Of a stretch of 64,000 nucleotides of DNA, positions 12,679 through 22,884 are shown piece by piece. The notes under the pieces were generated by a model that was given only the letters and a program-made list of their open reading frames with translations, did no database searches and was not told the origin of the DNA. Source of the DNA: Phytophthora quininea (taxonomy: Eukaryota > Oomycota > Peronosporomycetes > Peronosporales > Peronosporaceae); assembly GCA_011947345.1 (NCBI GenBank), contig JAAVTG010000531.1:124001-188000 (forward strand), given 5' to 3'. The translations under genes were made by a program, and so were the position numbers. The first letter of the stretch is position 1; every line of letters begins with the position of its first letter.

Positions 12679-13772
12679 ATGGGTCTGTGGAAGCTCGCAG
12701 TTTCGGTGGCGGCGCTGGCCGTGGGCGTGGTGACGGCCGGGGACGTGACGGTGCTCACGCCCGACAACTTCGACACGATCGTGGACGGCTCCAAGCACGT
12801 GCTGGTCAAGTTCTACGCGCCGTGGTGCGGCCACTGCAAGAACCTGGCGCCGGCTTACGAGACGGTGGCCACGGCCTTCAAGAAAGCAGACAACGTGGTC
12901 GTGGCCGAGGTGGACGCCGACAACTACAAGGAGCTGGGCTCGCGCTTCGGCGTCACGGGCTTCCCCACGCTCAAGTACTTCCCGGAAGGTTCGACCGAGG
13001 CCGAGGACTACAAGGGCGGCCGCAGCGAGGACGACTTTGTCACGTTCCTGAACGGCAAGGCCGGCACCACGCCCGCATTGCCAAGGCCCCCAGCCACGTG
13101 GTGGCTCTCACCGAGTCGGACTTTGACGCCGAAGTCATCCACTCCAAGAAGCACTCGATCGTCGAGTTCTACGCCCCCTGGTGCGGCCACTGCAAGCAGC
13201 TGGCTCCGACCTACGAGGAGGTGGGCGCTATCTACGAGGGCGAGGACGACGTGCTCATTGCCAAGGTGGATGCCACGGAGAACGCCGAGCTGGCCAAGCG
13301 CTACAATGTCAAGGGCTACCCCACGCTCTTCTACTTTGCCCCCGACTCGGACGAGCCCGAGGACTACTCGAACGGCCGCGACAAGGAGTCGTTCGTTGAG
13401 TTCATCAACGAGCAGGCTGGCACGCACCGCACGGTGGACGGCGGACTGACGGCTGAGGCCGGCCGCGTGGAGGAGATCGACGTCATCATCTCGGAGAACG
13501 GCGACATCACTGCTGCTGTGCAGAAGAAGGTGGAGACCGTCGTAGACGGTCTTAAGGGTGCCGCTGCCAAGTACGGCGCTCTGTACGTTAAGGCCATCAA
13601 GAAGATCATTGCCAAGGGCCCCAAGTACGTGGACACGGAGGTCGCCCGTCTCGAGGGTCTGCTCGAGAACGAGAACGTGTCGCCGCAGAAGAAGACGCTC
13701 TTCGCCCTGCGCAAGAACATCCTCGAGTCGTTCAAGACCCAGGAGCAGCAGAACGAGAAGGAGGAGCTGTAA
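12679..13772 (+). CDS. Protein disulfide isomerase, two thioredoxin domains plus ERp29-like C-terminal domain
   Basis: ER thiol oxidoreductase that forms and rearranges disulfides in secreted proteins. A signal peptide ([20 protein letters not shown]) is followed by thioredoxin domain a with active site WCGHC (about residue 50), a second thioredoxin domain with WCGHC (about residue 170), and an all-helical C-terminal region of the ERp29/PDI-D type. The protein ends KEEL, a variant KDEL-type ER retrieval signal. About 365 residues, no intron. One base appears to be missing in the C run at 13072-13074: the upstream frame reads GKAGTT and the downstream frame resumes [17 protein letters not shown]. 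The sequence error or break is between the two thioredoxin domains. Confidence 0.93.
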
Positions 13773-14346
13773 GTGTGCTACCGCAGTAGGGAGGTTTCAA
13801 GCTGACAGAGGCACGCGTGTGCGGTAGCTAGCAATTTCGCTGTTGCAGATGCTGCACGTGTGGTGCTCGAATACAATCTCTTTGTCTCGAGCTTTGCATC
13901 TCGCTGTTCTTGCAGAGCGACTAACTTGCTGGTCTCGCGCATTTCGTGCTGCAATGTTACAGTACTTGCTCTGATCTATTTGCAACCTCCGTTCTTCTCC
14001 TCTGCTTCCCACCAGCTTCAGGCGTCGCGGACTCTGTCCTAGCGCTATCACCGACCCGCTTTACCACCTAATCTGCCTGCTCTGTTTATCGTTATTGCCG
14101 TTCATTCGACGCTCGTGTATCGTCCTTGACACTTCAACCACATTGGCGATGCAGACATTTAAGCGGACGCCATTTCTGACAGCATGCTGCGCAGCTTGTC
14201 CGCAAAATTCTGGCTTTCCACGACAGTGCCCTTCTCGGCCGGACAACTTGGAACGCGCACACCGCCCGACGAGCTTTGCATCTTCACCGATTGGTTCTAT
14301 GAAAGAAACAAAATAATAATCACACCCGAGATTAGTACCCGTCAAC
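13773..14346. other. Convergent spacer PDI / MED14
   Basis: About 570 bases between two convergent 3' ends. I see no gene, repeat or RNA; only short out-of-context ORFs. Confidence 0.45.
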
Positions 14347-17300
14347 CTAACGCTGCAAAAGTTCTTTCCGTACCTCCAGAAAATAAATATCTACGGCGCA
14401 GCGGTCGCCATAGGATAAACGAACGTGCGTTTGCGACCGCGGGATCATGACCAGCTCGGCGGGAACGAAGGACTTGTCATCGCCGCCGTACGATTTTTCA
14501 GCATAGTAGCCCTTTTCCTCTCCAGGAAGCTTGAACTTGTAGCCTAACTTCATTCCTTTGCCGCCCATTTTGCCGCGGCCAAAGGCCTTGGGGCCCCGTT
14601 AGCAGCTCCTTCCTTTGCGGTAGGTGGTGGGTCCTGGCGATAGTATTTCGCGCACAAGAGCTGCGACTCCACAACGCTCGCTAAGATTCCCATTGGAATG
14701 CAAGTCCGCTCCAGCGCTTCTACGAATTGAGCCGGATCGCTGTGTCCATTCAACGCAGACTGAATGAAGTGCATCAGTGGATGTTCTGCCTTGTGACTGT
14801 AGTTCACCACGAAACCCATCTTTTGTTTGAACTGTACGGTAACTCGATACGTGGTCATGCCGTCAGGCGATGACCCAGCGGCAATGCAGTGCCTCGGGTT
14901 TGGCGCTTGACAAGCCAAAACGATGGCAAAAGGGTCGGCACTCTCCACGTAGAAATGTCCATCGCTTTTGACATCATTGGTATAGCGACCCACAGCAGTC
15001 AGCATCTTCTCTAACTTGACAGCGAGCTCGCAAAGTGGGCGCACCACACAAATGAGCTCAACCATGAACATTTCCAGCGGATTCTCACTGAAGAGGTCGC
15101 TCGTAACCAGGGTGGACGGGTACTTGAAGATTAACTGCCCTCGTTTGTTGACATAATGCGAGTGCTCAGACAGCAAATGCTCTCTAGGTTTCTCTGGCAA
15201 GATAAACTTGAATGGCGCTGCAGCTAGCTGCAGACACAACTCAAAGCCCCTCCGTGCTTCAAATGGCCCTGGATGGCAACGATCTTCAATGGATCCGTGT
15301 TAACCTTCTCTGGAAAGGAAAGCGTGACCACCTGACCGCCTGTACCCTCCTTGTTGGAAGTACCAGCTTCGCCAGAATAGCGAATTCTAGACTTGCGTCG
15401 GCGCGCGAAATTCACAAAGTGCTGCAATTGGATCCTCTCGCTGCACATGTTGATGGCATGCAGAAGCACGCACGCAACATGTGGAGCGAAATTGCGCGCT
15501 ATTGCGTGGTGTTCCGCGTCATCTATCCAGTAGCCCGTGCTTTCTTGGATCCGGCCATTTTCCAACAAAGTCTTTTGGTTGATCGAACACTGGTCCCTAT
15601 CTGACTAGTTCCGTGCGGACGTTTTCGACTGCCAACACGTAGAGCATTTGTGATGATCTCATTGTGACGCGTAATCGACGGATGCAGATCCTCTTTCTTA
15701 AAGGCAGCAAACCGTTGGATAAATTGTACGCCTGATGATTGACCTGCAAGCCCAGCGCTCGTCTGCAGCAGGGAAAAACATGGTAAGCGTACATACTCAT
15801 CCACCTCCGCAGCATCGTGCACATTTCCATTCACACCATCCACCTCACCATACTTGTCAATCTCAACAACCAGATAACACGTAGACTCCTTCGACGAAGT
15901 AAGCTGGAAGTACAGCGCCATGTCTGATATCGATAGATCTTCCACGTGCCCACCGTGCTGCTGTCGAAAGGCAAGGTAACGATCCCAATTCAAATTGACG
16001 TTACGCAAAACCTCAATCCCCTTAAACGTGGATCCAATCTGCGCCACCTCGTCGGCCACAATCTCGCACAACGCCTTTCGTACGCTCGAGTGGATCATTT
16101 CATTTGACTTATCGCCTTTACCGTCGCCTGAAACCAGGGCGAAGTCGTTCGGGAAGAGGTTTTCGTCGCCATTTCCTCCCAATTCAATTTTGCACTGAGT
16201 GTCCAGTATCCGTTCCAGTTGCTTAATCGTTGCGTACAGTGATGTACGCTTGGCCGCAGCGACAGAGTTCACAATAAAGCGTCCTTCGCGAATGTCGAAC
16301 GTAATTTCCAAAACTGTTCAAGTCCGCCAATGTCCGACCGCGCAATGCGCAAGCTGGTGTCGGAGCACTCCATCATTACATCCTCACCAGAAACCAATTG
16401 CGTAGCGGCCTTGTCATCTGGAGAATCCACCACAAGCATCCTGCCTACGGAGAAGAGCGCTGCAGACACGTGCGCACGCATCGCCGAGATGAGTAAATTC
16501 TCCGTGCTCAACAGGAACATGTTGGATGGCACTTCGAGCGCGTTCAGCAAAGCAGCGTAGCCCGGAAGGTTGGGCGGCAGTGACGGGTTAAGACTTACGG
16601 AGAGAAGCTTCTTCTGATTCGGATCAAACCCTAAACGAACGCACAAACTTGACTCGGGGTACGGCACGGAGCTTTCTCTCTGGGATGCAGCGAGTGGCTC
16701 ACTCAATTGCTGGATTAATCGTTGCTGCTCTGTCAACGCCTGAGCGCCCTTCCGAGTACATGCCTTCGGCCAATAGCAAACATCGAGCACGTTTTGATCA
16801 CGGTGGTGTTTAATCATAATGCGATTCCGCCACCGTCCTTCCATCAGCAGTTTTCCTTGAGACGCCAGGATCTGGAGAGCTAAAGACGAACAAAACTCAC
16901 GCATGACCTTGAAAGCATCCATAAACGGCTTCTCCGACTTGTTCATGGCACGTTGCACCAAATTCTTCAAGTGATTGTAGTGCGCTGCATTCGGCGCGTT
17001 CGTCCTAATGATGCGTAGTGCACTGGTTGAAGCTGCCTGCGAATGATCTTCAAAAGCCTGAGGGTCTGTAAGGGCTGTATTCACACTGATCACTCTCCAC
17101 TTGGCGTCCTTCTCCTTGCCCTGAATTGTCAACACAATCTCGAATTCTGCTTCAGCCTGACAGGTAACAAATCCTCCGTCCAATTTGATGTTGGTAAACT
17201 GCTCCGGGATAACCGCTTCAATGAGACGGAAGCGGATAATATCCGCCACTTCAGCTGCTGCCTGTTCTGTATCCACCTCTGGTAATTCTCTTGGGAACAT

Positions 17301-17714
17301 GGCGTTCTTAATGATGGTTGGCAGTCTCAGATAGCTGCCTCCATAGAGCACGTCCACAGCTGTACTCAAGTCGTAGCGCCGCTCCTTGGCGCGGTTCAAG
17401 TCTGCGTGCATGAAGAAAAGTCTGTCGTTGGTCTCGTTCACATTGTTCTTGTAGGTCTGGGCCTGTTGCAGCAGGGAGTCGCATTGCTGCAGCAGCGGTG
17501 ACTGCACGGACCATTTGAGAACCGCCAGCAGCTGTGCAAAGCGCTTGCGGGAGCTCTGCAGATGCGCCAACAGCGGCTCTCGCCGTTCTTCCTCGCGCAT
17601 CGTCGTCAACTGGTGCATGAGCGTGCGGAAGTCCTCGTAGCTCTTGTCCACGGCGCGATGCACGAGCTCGGACGCCTGGACGCTCGTGCGTTCGGGTGGC
17701 GGGAAATCGCCCAT
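14347..17714 (-). CDS. MED14: Mediator complex subunit 14 (frame interrupted by several small indels)
   Basis: Backbone subunit linking the Mediator tail to the head and middle modules; nuclear transcription co-activator. The N-terminal block is typical: ASELVHRAVDKSYEDFRTL, then RKRFAQLLAVLKWSVQSPLL and a QCDSLLQQ helix, followed by repeated beta-rich units (for example ITFDIREGRFIVNSVAA). About 1,120 residues in total, no clear intron. The frame breaks at four places, each next to a short homopolymer: 16310-16313, about 15594-15600, 15247-15250, and 14590-14597. Restoring one base at each gives one continuous protein ending near HVRLSYGDRCAVDIYFL. The breaks could mean a pseudogene, but other essential genes here show the same pattern, so assembly errors are more likely. 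Confidence 0.82.
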
Positions 17715-17971
17715 GTTCGCTGTGCTGTGGCTCGGCCGGATCTAGCTGTGGAAGACGGACAAGTGGACCGGCTCGATGGAGATTCCAAAGGTCCTGACCG
17801 TGCGCGACAGACAGCACAAACGCAGGGGTGTATGGAGGGATATGCAGCTGAGACCTCCGACGGACAGGGCGCGCACTTCAACGCGCGCAGTCCTCCTCCC
17901 TCTGTGGGCTGGGAAGCAACTTCACAAGTGAGCAAAGCTGGGCGTTCCGCGCCTGCCGCCCAAATGGGGAG

Positions 17972-18006
17972 AAAAACCTCTGGGACGGTTCCCCCTCGAG
18001 GTTTTT
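17972..18006. repeat. Short inverted repeat upstream of MED14
   Basis: Nine-base arms AAAAACCTC (17972-17980) and GAGGTTTTT (17998-18006) with a 17-base loop. It sits in the promoter-side flank of MED14; function unknown. Confidence 0.4.
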
Positions 18007-18136
18007 TAACAGTGCTGCTATAGCCGAAATCGAGTTCAGTAGCACAAAAGAAATTATTTATTTAAAAATCGAAGCAATACAAAACGCGGATAAAACCTTG
18101 AATTCGTCGCGCAAATACGGCTGTTTGTATTGAAGC

Positions 18137-18252
18137 TGTCGTGCACCTAGCACGACAATTTCCCTACATGGAAAAATGTCAAGTATACAATTCCAAGTCA
18201 AATTGTTGAAACGCAAAAATGCACTAGAAAATCGTCGTGCATTTTACACGAC
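18137..18252. repeat. Paired GTCGTG hairpins (possible MITE remnant)
   Basis: Two small hairpins share the same arm sequence: TGTCGTGC-ACCTA-GCACGACA at 18137-18157 and GTCGTG-CATTTTA-CACGAC at 18234-18252. AT-rich non-coding sequence lies between them. The pairing suggests the ends of a degenerate miniature transposon; no target-site duplication was identified. Confidence 0.3.
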
Positions 18253-18479
18253 ACATTTATCGGCTTAAGATGCGGGCGTAAAATGAGTTAACAGGTACTG
18301 TATAACGTGTATTTCATCCTTTGAACTCTCGTGCTAATGTTCTCCACGATAATTGATCTAGTCTTCGTTCAAGCCCCTTGTTCGATGAAGATGGGAAGGC
18401 TAGGCGAGTGTTTACCCGCGTGAAATGGATTCCAGCTGAGTCTGTAGAGCTATACGCTCGCATCGTCATCTGACAAAAA

Positions 18480-19880
18480 CGATTCAACGTGGTGCATCAA
18501 CGGCTAAAGCTCCTCCAGGCACACCTTCATTCCGCGAGTCCCTAAGTTTACCTTTGTCAGAAGTCTCAGCGGCGGCTGCCCTGCGCGTCATAGCTGCCAC
18601 ACAGTGCGGACAGCTCCAGAAGGCAACTCAAATTCTTTGGCCACTCAATGAAAGCCCCCATTCCACATGTGAAGACCTGAATATGGTGCTGCTGGTATAT
18701 CTACTTGGATGACAGACTGTGGACGACAAGACTGCTCCAAAGAGTGTTGCTCTTTGCAACAAACATTCGAACGAGCTAACACAGCCTAAAACGCCATCTC
18801 CATCGACTCCATCGCCATAAAAGACCCATGGATATGACGTTTCACCACACTCTCGAACTTCTCTGCAGGTTCTTCTCTTATCCTCTCCACTACGTACTTA
18901 TACGTTTCCAGCATTACCGCTATGCCAATGTGTGGGGATGCCAGATTGGATTATAGGATCGTTTTCTTGGTAATTGCGGCACACCACACGACGTTGCAGC
19001 CATTCGAAAGACAACTGAGCGCCCGATAAAAATAATGGTGTAGTGAAAATCAAATATGAGTCTGAGATAATTCTCTGTGCAAGAATGAGATGTAGTGCAA
19101 CATCGATGCAAGTCCGGATTGACAGATCATTCTCAAGCTTGGCGGTACTCCAGGAAAAACCGCTGCTATTGCAACGTTCAGGCTCTGTTCCAAACCAGAT
19201 CGCTCGGTTGGTTGGGGTGACTGGGGAGCAAAACCTGGTGGCAACGTAGCAAATTCCGGAGAGTCGAACGGAAGGCCGGCAACATATCGACCCACAGTCA
19301 TATCTCCAGCGACCTCAAAACGCACATACTTTCCTTGGACACCGGGAAAGGTCCAACCTGCACGCGGACAGATCGCAGCAGCAGACAGACTGGACGTCGA
19401 TCAATTACTCACGTAGGTTGTGGCGCCTTTTCTTGCAGTGTGTGTCTCATAGTCATCTGGTGCGAGTACAATCTCGGCCAAATTGTTGCCCATGACATCA
19501 CCTTCTAACACTATCTTTAAATCTTGAGAAATCGACTGTCCTGGTTGTTACCAGGGAATAATTTGCTATCATCATCAAAACCAAAATCAGCGAAGTACAT
19601 TCCCAGAGCTAGGACAGGACAGATTTCTGGATACGTTGGGTTGGCGTATACGTGCTTGGGACCATGTGGACGGATGCCGTCTTGATCGTTTTTCATATGA
19701 GCAAATGTTATCGTGATCGAGTCCAGTTGCCCAGTGCTGATCTGTTGCAGACAAAGGTTGACTTGGCATTTGAGTTTTGGACTACCTACAGCTCCTATGC
19801 TCTCACAGAAATCTACAATATCGTGGAAATTCAATATACTTCGACATCGCTCCCGCTCGAATCTGAAACATTAAGCGATG
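18480..19880 (-). pseudogene. Crypton-like tyrosine recombinase pseudogene
   Basis: Remnant of a DNA transposon that encodes a tyrosine recombinase. Reading on the minus strand, several frames together give the order seen in oomycete Crypton proteins: a block with FAHMKNDQDG and HVYANPTYPEICPVLALGMY, then LFPGNNQ, then THTARKGATTY (the H-x-x-R catalytic pair), then VRFEVAGDMTVGRYVAGLPF near the expected nucleophile Tyr, then a C-terminal region with MLETYKYVVERIREEPAEKF. Frame changes occur at about 19525, 19330 and 19080, and in-frame stops are present, so it is dead. The N-terminal half is missing or unrecognisable. Similarity is by motif order and is recalled, not searched. Confidence 0.7.
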
Positions 19881-20179
19881 CAAGGGTCCGCTAAGGTCCA
19901 AGACCGGACGAAGCACTCAAGACGAATCACAGCTGTGCTCCCGGTTCGAGCTGACGGTAAGTTTTTATGATTTTAGTTTAAATTTTGACAATTTACTTAT
20001 ATTTTCTTTTGTAATGTTTCAGGGAAAACGTCTATTTCTTTTCATCCCACGCGGCAAGTTGGGAGGGAGCTTTGAGCCCAAAGAGCTGAGAACCCTTCCA
20101 ATAAAGGCATTTCTACATGGTCCAAGAGGCAGGTTGGATGTATTCTATATGGTGGCGATTTTATGTTGAAATTTAGTAA

Positions 20180-20509
20180 TATATGAAATTGATGACCCAG
20201 CGCTGCTCCTTGTCGACAACTACGACAGTAATATGTCGGAGCAAGGAGTGCTCGTTGTTGCTGAGGAAGCCTGTGCTACTGCGCCCCTTCCCCAAGAGCA
20301 CTTCGGTGTGCCAGCTGTTAAATGTGGGGGAGGGATCACTGAAATCACGAATTCGTGGTTTCTACACACCTAAAAAGGGACTTTTAGATACTGAAAAATT
20401 TAAAGCTATAAAGGCTACATTGAGTCGTAGGGAGGACTTTTCGTCAGAATTAGTAATTCGTGCTTTGAGACAGCAATTCCTAGGATTGAGTCAGATTTGT
20501 GTAATTTGA
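20180..20509 (+). pseudogene. DDE-superfamily (pogo/Tigger-like) transposase fragment
   Basis: Two overlapping frames give DDPALLLVDNYDSNMSEQG followed, after a one-base shift, by PKSTSVCQLLNVGEGSLKSR and LVIRALRQQF. This resembles the catalytic-domain end of pogo/Tigger DDE transposases, where a D-N-x-x-x-H region is followed by a P-x-x-T-S-x-x-Q-P-x-D-V-G block. Only about 110 residues survive, so it is a relic. Confidence 0.6.
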
Positions 20510-21070
20510 AGTTTATATTAGCCAATTAAGCAATAGGTCCACTCGGGTACGGGTGTCTATGTCAATGTCTTTTGTATGGACAACCCAAACTGAATCGCCC
20601 GGCTTTTTGTGTCGTTGTCAGTAACTTTCCGTTTTCAAATTAAAAACTAGCGCTACGTGAAGGCTTGGATAGAAATTTGTCTTTGAAATAAAGAATAACA
20701 AATTCGAGGTGTTTGAGGCATCTAACGCTCCCGTTTCGCAGCCGTGTCATCTGTTCAGTGCCTGGTCAAGCTATCTTCAAAGTCATGGCAGCTACATATT
20801 TGCAGTCGCTTGTACTTATGAAATTTTGACTATCTCGGATACCATTAGACTGTGCGATTAAAAGTGCCTAAGTTGTTTTGACATGCAGACAAAAAACAGG
20901 ACGCTCAATAGTTTCTGTTGGGTCAGCACTTCGTTGCTTTCAATCCCAGTAAATACTTGTCGTATTTTGTTAAACATTTCAAGCTGACAGCAATGACTGG
21001 ATAAATTAAATAGACGTCGGGGAGATCTCTGCTGATTATAACTTTTGACACAAAACAACACAGCGCAAGA
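20510..21070. other. AT-rich spacer
   Basis: About 560 bases without a supportable gene or repeat. Confidence 0.4.
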
Positions 21071-22151
21071 TCAGAGTGTTTTTTTAGCGTTCATTGCAAT
21101 CTTCAACTGCTTAGACGTGTTTTCTTCAGGATTCAAATTGTCTGCCTTGGTGGGTGAGTTTAATAAGTGCGCCACCTCGAGGACGATGGCGTTTCGACGA
21201 ACAATTGACTTCAACAACAACATCGATAGCCAAGTCAAACAGTAGAAATTCGCCGCGAGCATCAAGATGAGACCCAGTATCTTCTTGCACATAATTAATG
21301 GGATGCAGTATTTCAGACAGCCCCAGCAGCCACAATCGCGCGTTTGCCGGCAATCACCACCATCACGTACATGCCAGATCATAATCCAAAAGGGCCAAAT
21401 CAGCAGTGTCGCGTAACTCATGGCCAAATAAACAGTAACACGAAACCATAATTGCTGGCCTTGCTTTGAGAAGGTTCGGCAATCTTCGGCAACGGTTCGT
21501 GATCCTCGACAATCAGTGCCTCGTGGTCTTTCAAAGCTGGTTTCAAATCATCTTCCTGTGGAGATAACCCATCGAGCCGGGAAGACTCCCTGTGACCGAC
21601 CGCGTTTTTCATATCGCTTCCATCGTTGGAGATTTTTTCTTTCATCTTTTGCCCAGTAAAGACAGCTAACATCAATGCAGTCAATTATAGGAATTGTTGT
21701 GAGTGGAAGTGCGTTGAACGACAAGTTGGTATCCCGTGATTTTTTCACGTTGAGAAATAATAAAACAAGTCTTTGGAAAGTAAGATGTACCATCTTCCAC
21801 GCTTAGTGTAACTCCTATCCGTCTCAATCGTTTCCTCTAGCGCTGTGAGAGCGTACAGCCTCAACTTCAACGCCAACTTCTTCACCACGACCCAGCCAAC
21901 ACCACCACCAATCCAAATACCTCAAGGTATGCGCTGGGGCTGTCTTCGCTTGTCATACAAGAGCAAAGGAATGGGTCATTGTCGAGTGCAAATATCAAAA
22001 TGGGCTGAATTAACCCAAGCGACACCACCAAAGCACTCATCGCAGAAATAAAGAATTTTAGAGCGGTGTAGCAAAGAATTATGGTAACGCCGACGCAATC
22101 CAAGTATTCCGCACACTGATTTTGTCCAGAGTTCCCGATAATGCAATGCAT
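21071..22151 (-). CDS. Uncertain multi-exon membrane-protein locus
   Basis: Not recognised. Three minus-strand open segments follow one another: 22151-21882 with hydrophobic stretches (TIILCYTALKFFISAMSALV and GLIQPILIFAL); about 21880-21740 reading KKLALKLRLYALTALEETIE; then 21684-21418 (acidic, KPALKDHEALIVEDHEPLPK) and 21427-21071 with two more membrane-like segments (LLIWPFWIMIW, ILGLILMLAANFYCLTWLSM). Plausible GT-AG introns could join them, but at least one frame change is needed. It sits between transposon debris, so it may be a decaying gene. No family could be named. Confidence 0.3.
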
Positions 22152-22199
22152 AGATTAATCCCTAAGCGCGGCAGCAAAAATGAATTATTGCATTAATTA

Positions 22200-22340
22200 G
22201 TATAATTGCGACTCGGGCGTCGCGCTCGTAGTCAGGATGCTCTCGCATCAAGTGGTTGAGCAAGTTGGTGTAGCCGTTGCCTTTCTTGTAGATTTTAGCG
22301 CACGTGTTGCAGGTAAAGTTGCTGTCAGAACCCTTAGTGA
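22200..22340 (-). pseudogene. BED-type zinc-finger fragment
   Basis: The minus strand reads FTCNTCAKIYKKGNGYTNLL then NHLMREHPDYE, a C-x2-C...H-x4-H BED finger of the kind found at the N terminus of oomycete hAT-like transposases. No following transposase domain is present, so it is a fragment. Confidence 0.55.
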
Positions 22341-22884
22341 CGAGGAGAGAACAGACTTGCTGGGAAAGTTGGAGTCTGGGGATGAAGAGCTCCCACAACA
22401 AGGAGAAAAACAAACGAATAGCTCTCAGCGAGCTGAGATCGGTTGGCTGTAAGCACAGCAACTCCACTTAGAAAAATAAGAAGATTTGAGCGTAGTCAAA
22501 AATGAATAGGGTATGTCCAAATTAATTATTAAATTAAAAAACGGGAATGTATTTTAATGGGTATTATTCGTTCGGGTTCACTTATTTTGTCATCATATTA
22601 TACTTCGTAGAAATTAGACATGTCATGAGCTCCAGTAAACGCATCGCTACCATATCAAAAACAACGAACACTGCTGCAGGTATGGTAGGCACGAACAGAA
22701 TCACAATGTTGATGGTTGACGACAGCAAGACACGTCATCCATGGACTCCACCAGCAGCCTTAGTTACTTTTTTCACAAAATGAGGCCATCAAATGATAAC
22801 GACATCAGATTTTGTTGACTGCATGTACGCCAAGAAATTTTAATACCAAATCACGTCATTGAAAGATAAATAATATTCGTACGC
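22341..22884. other. AT-rich spacer
   Basis: About 540 bases; no supportable gene. It contains the 3' flank of the next minus-strand gene. Confidence 0.4.

Noticed and set aside
14347..17714. MED14 as a true pseudogene
   Set aside because: Breaks sit at homopolymers like those in PRP8 and NF-YC, and the sequence between them stays conserved; assembly error preferred.
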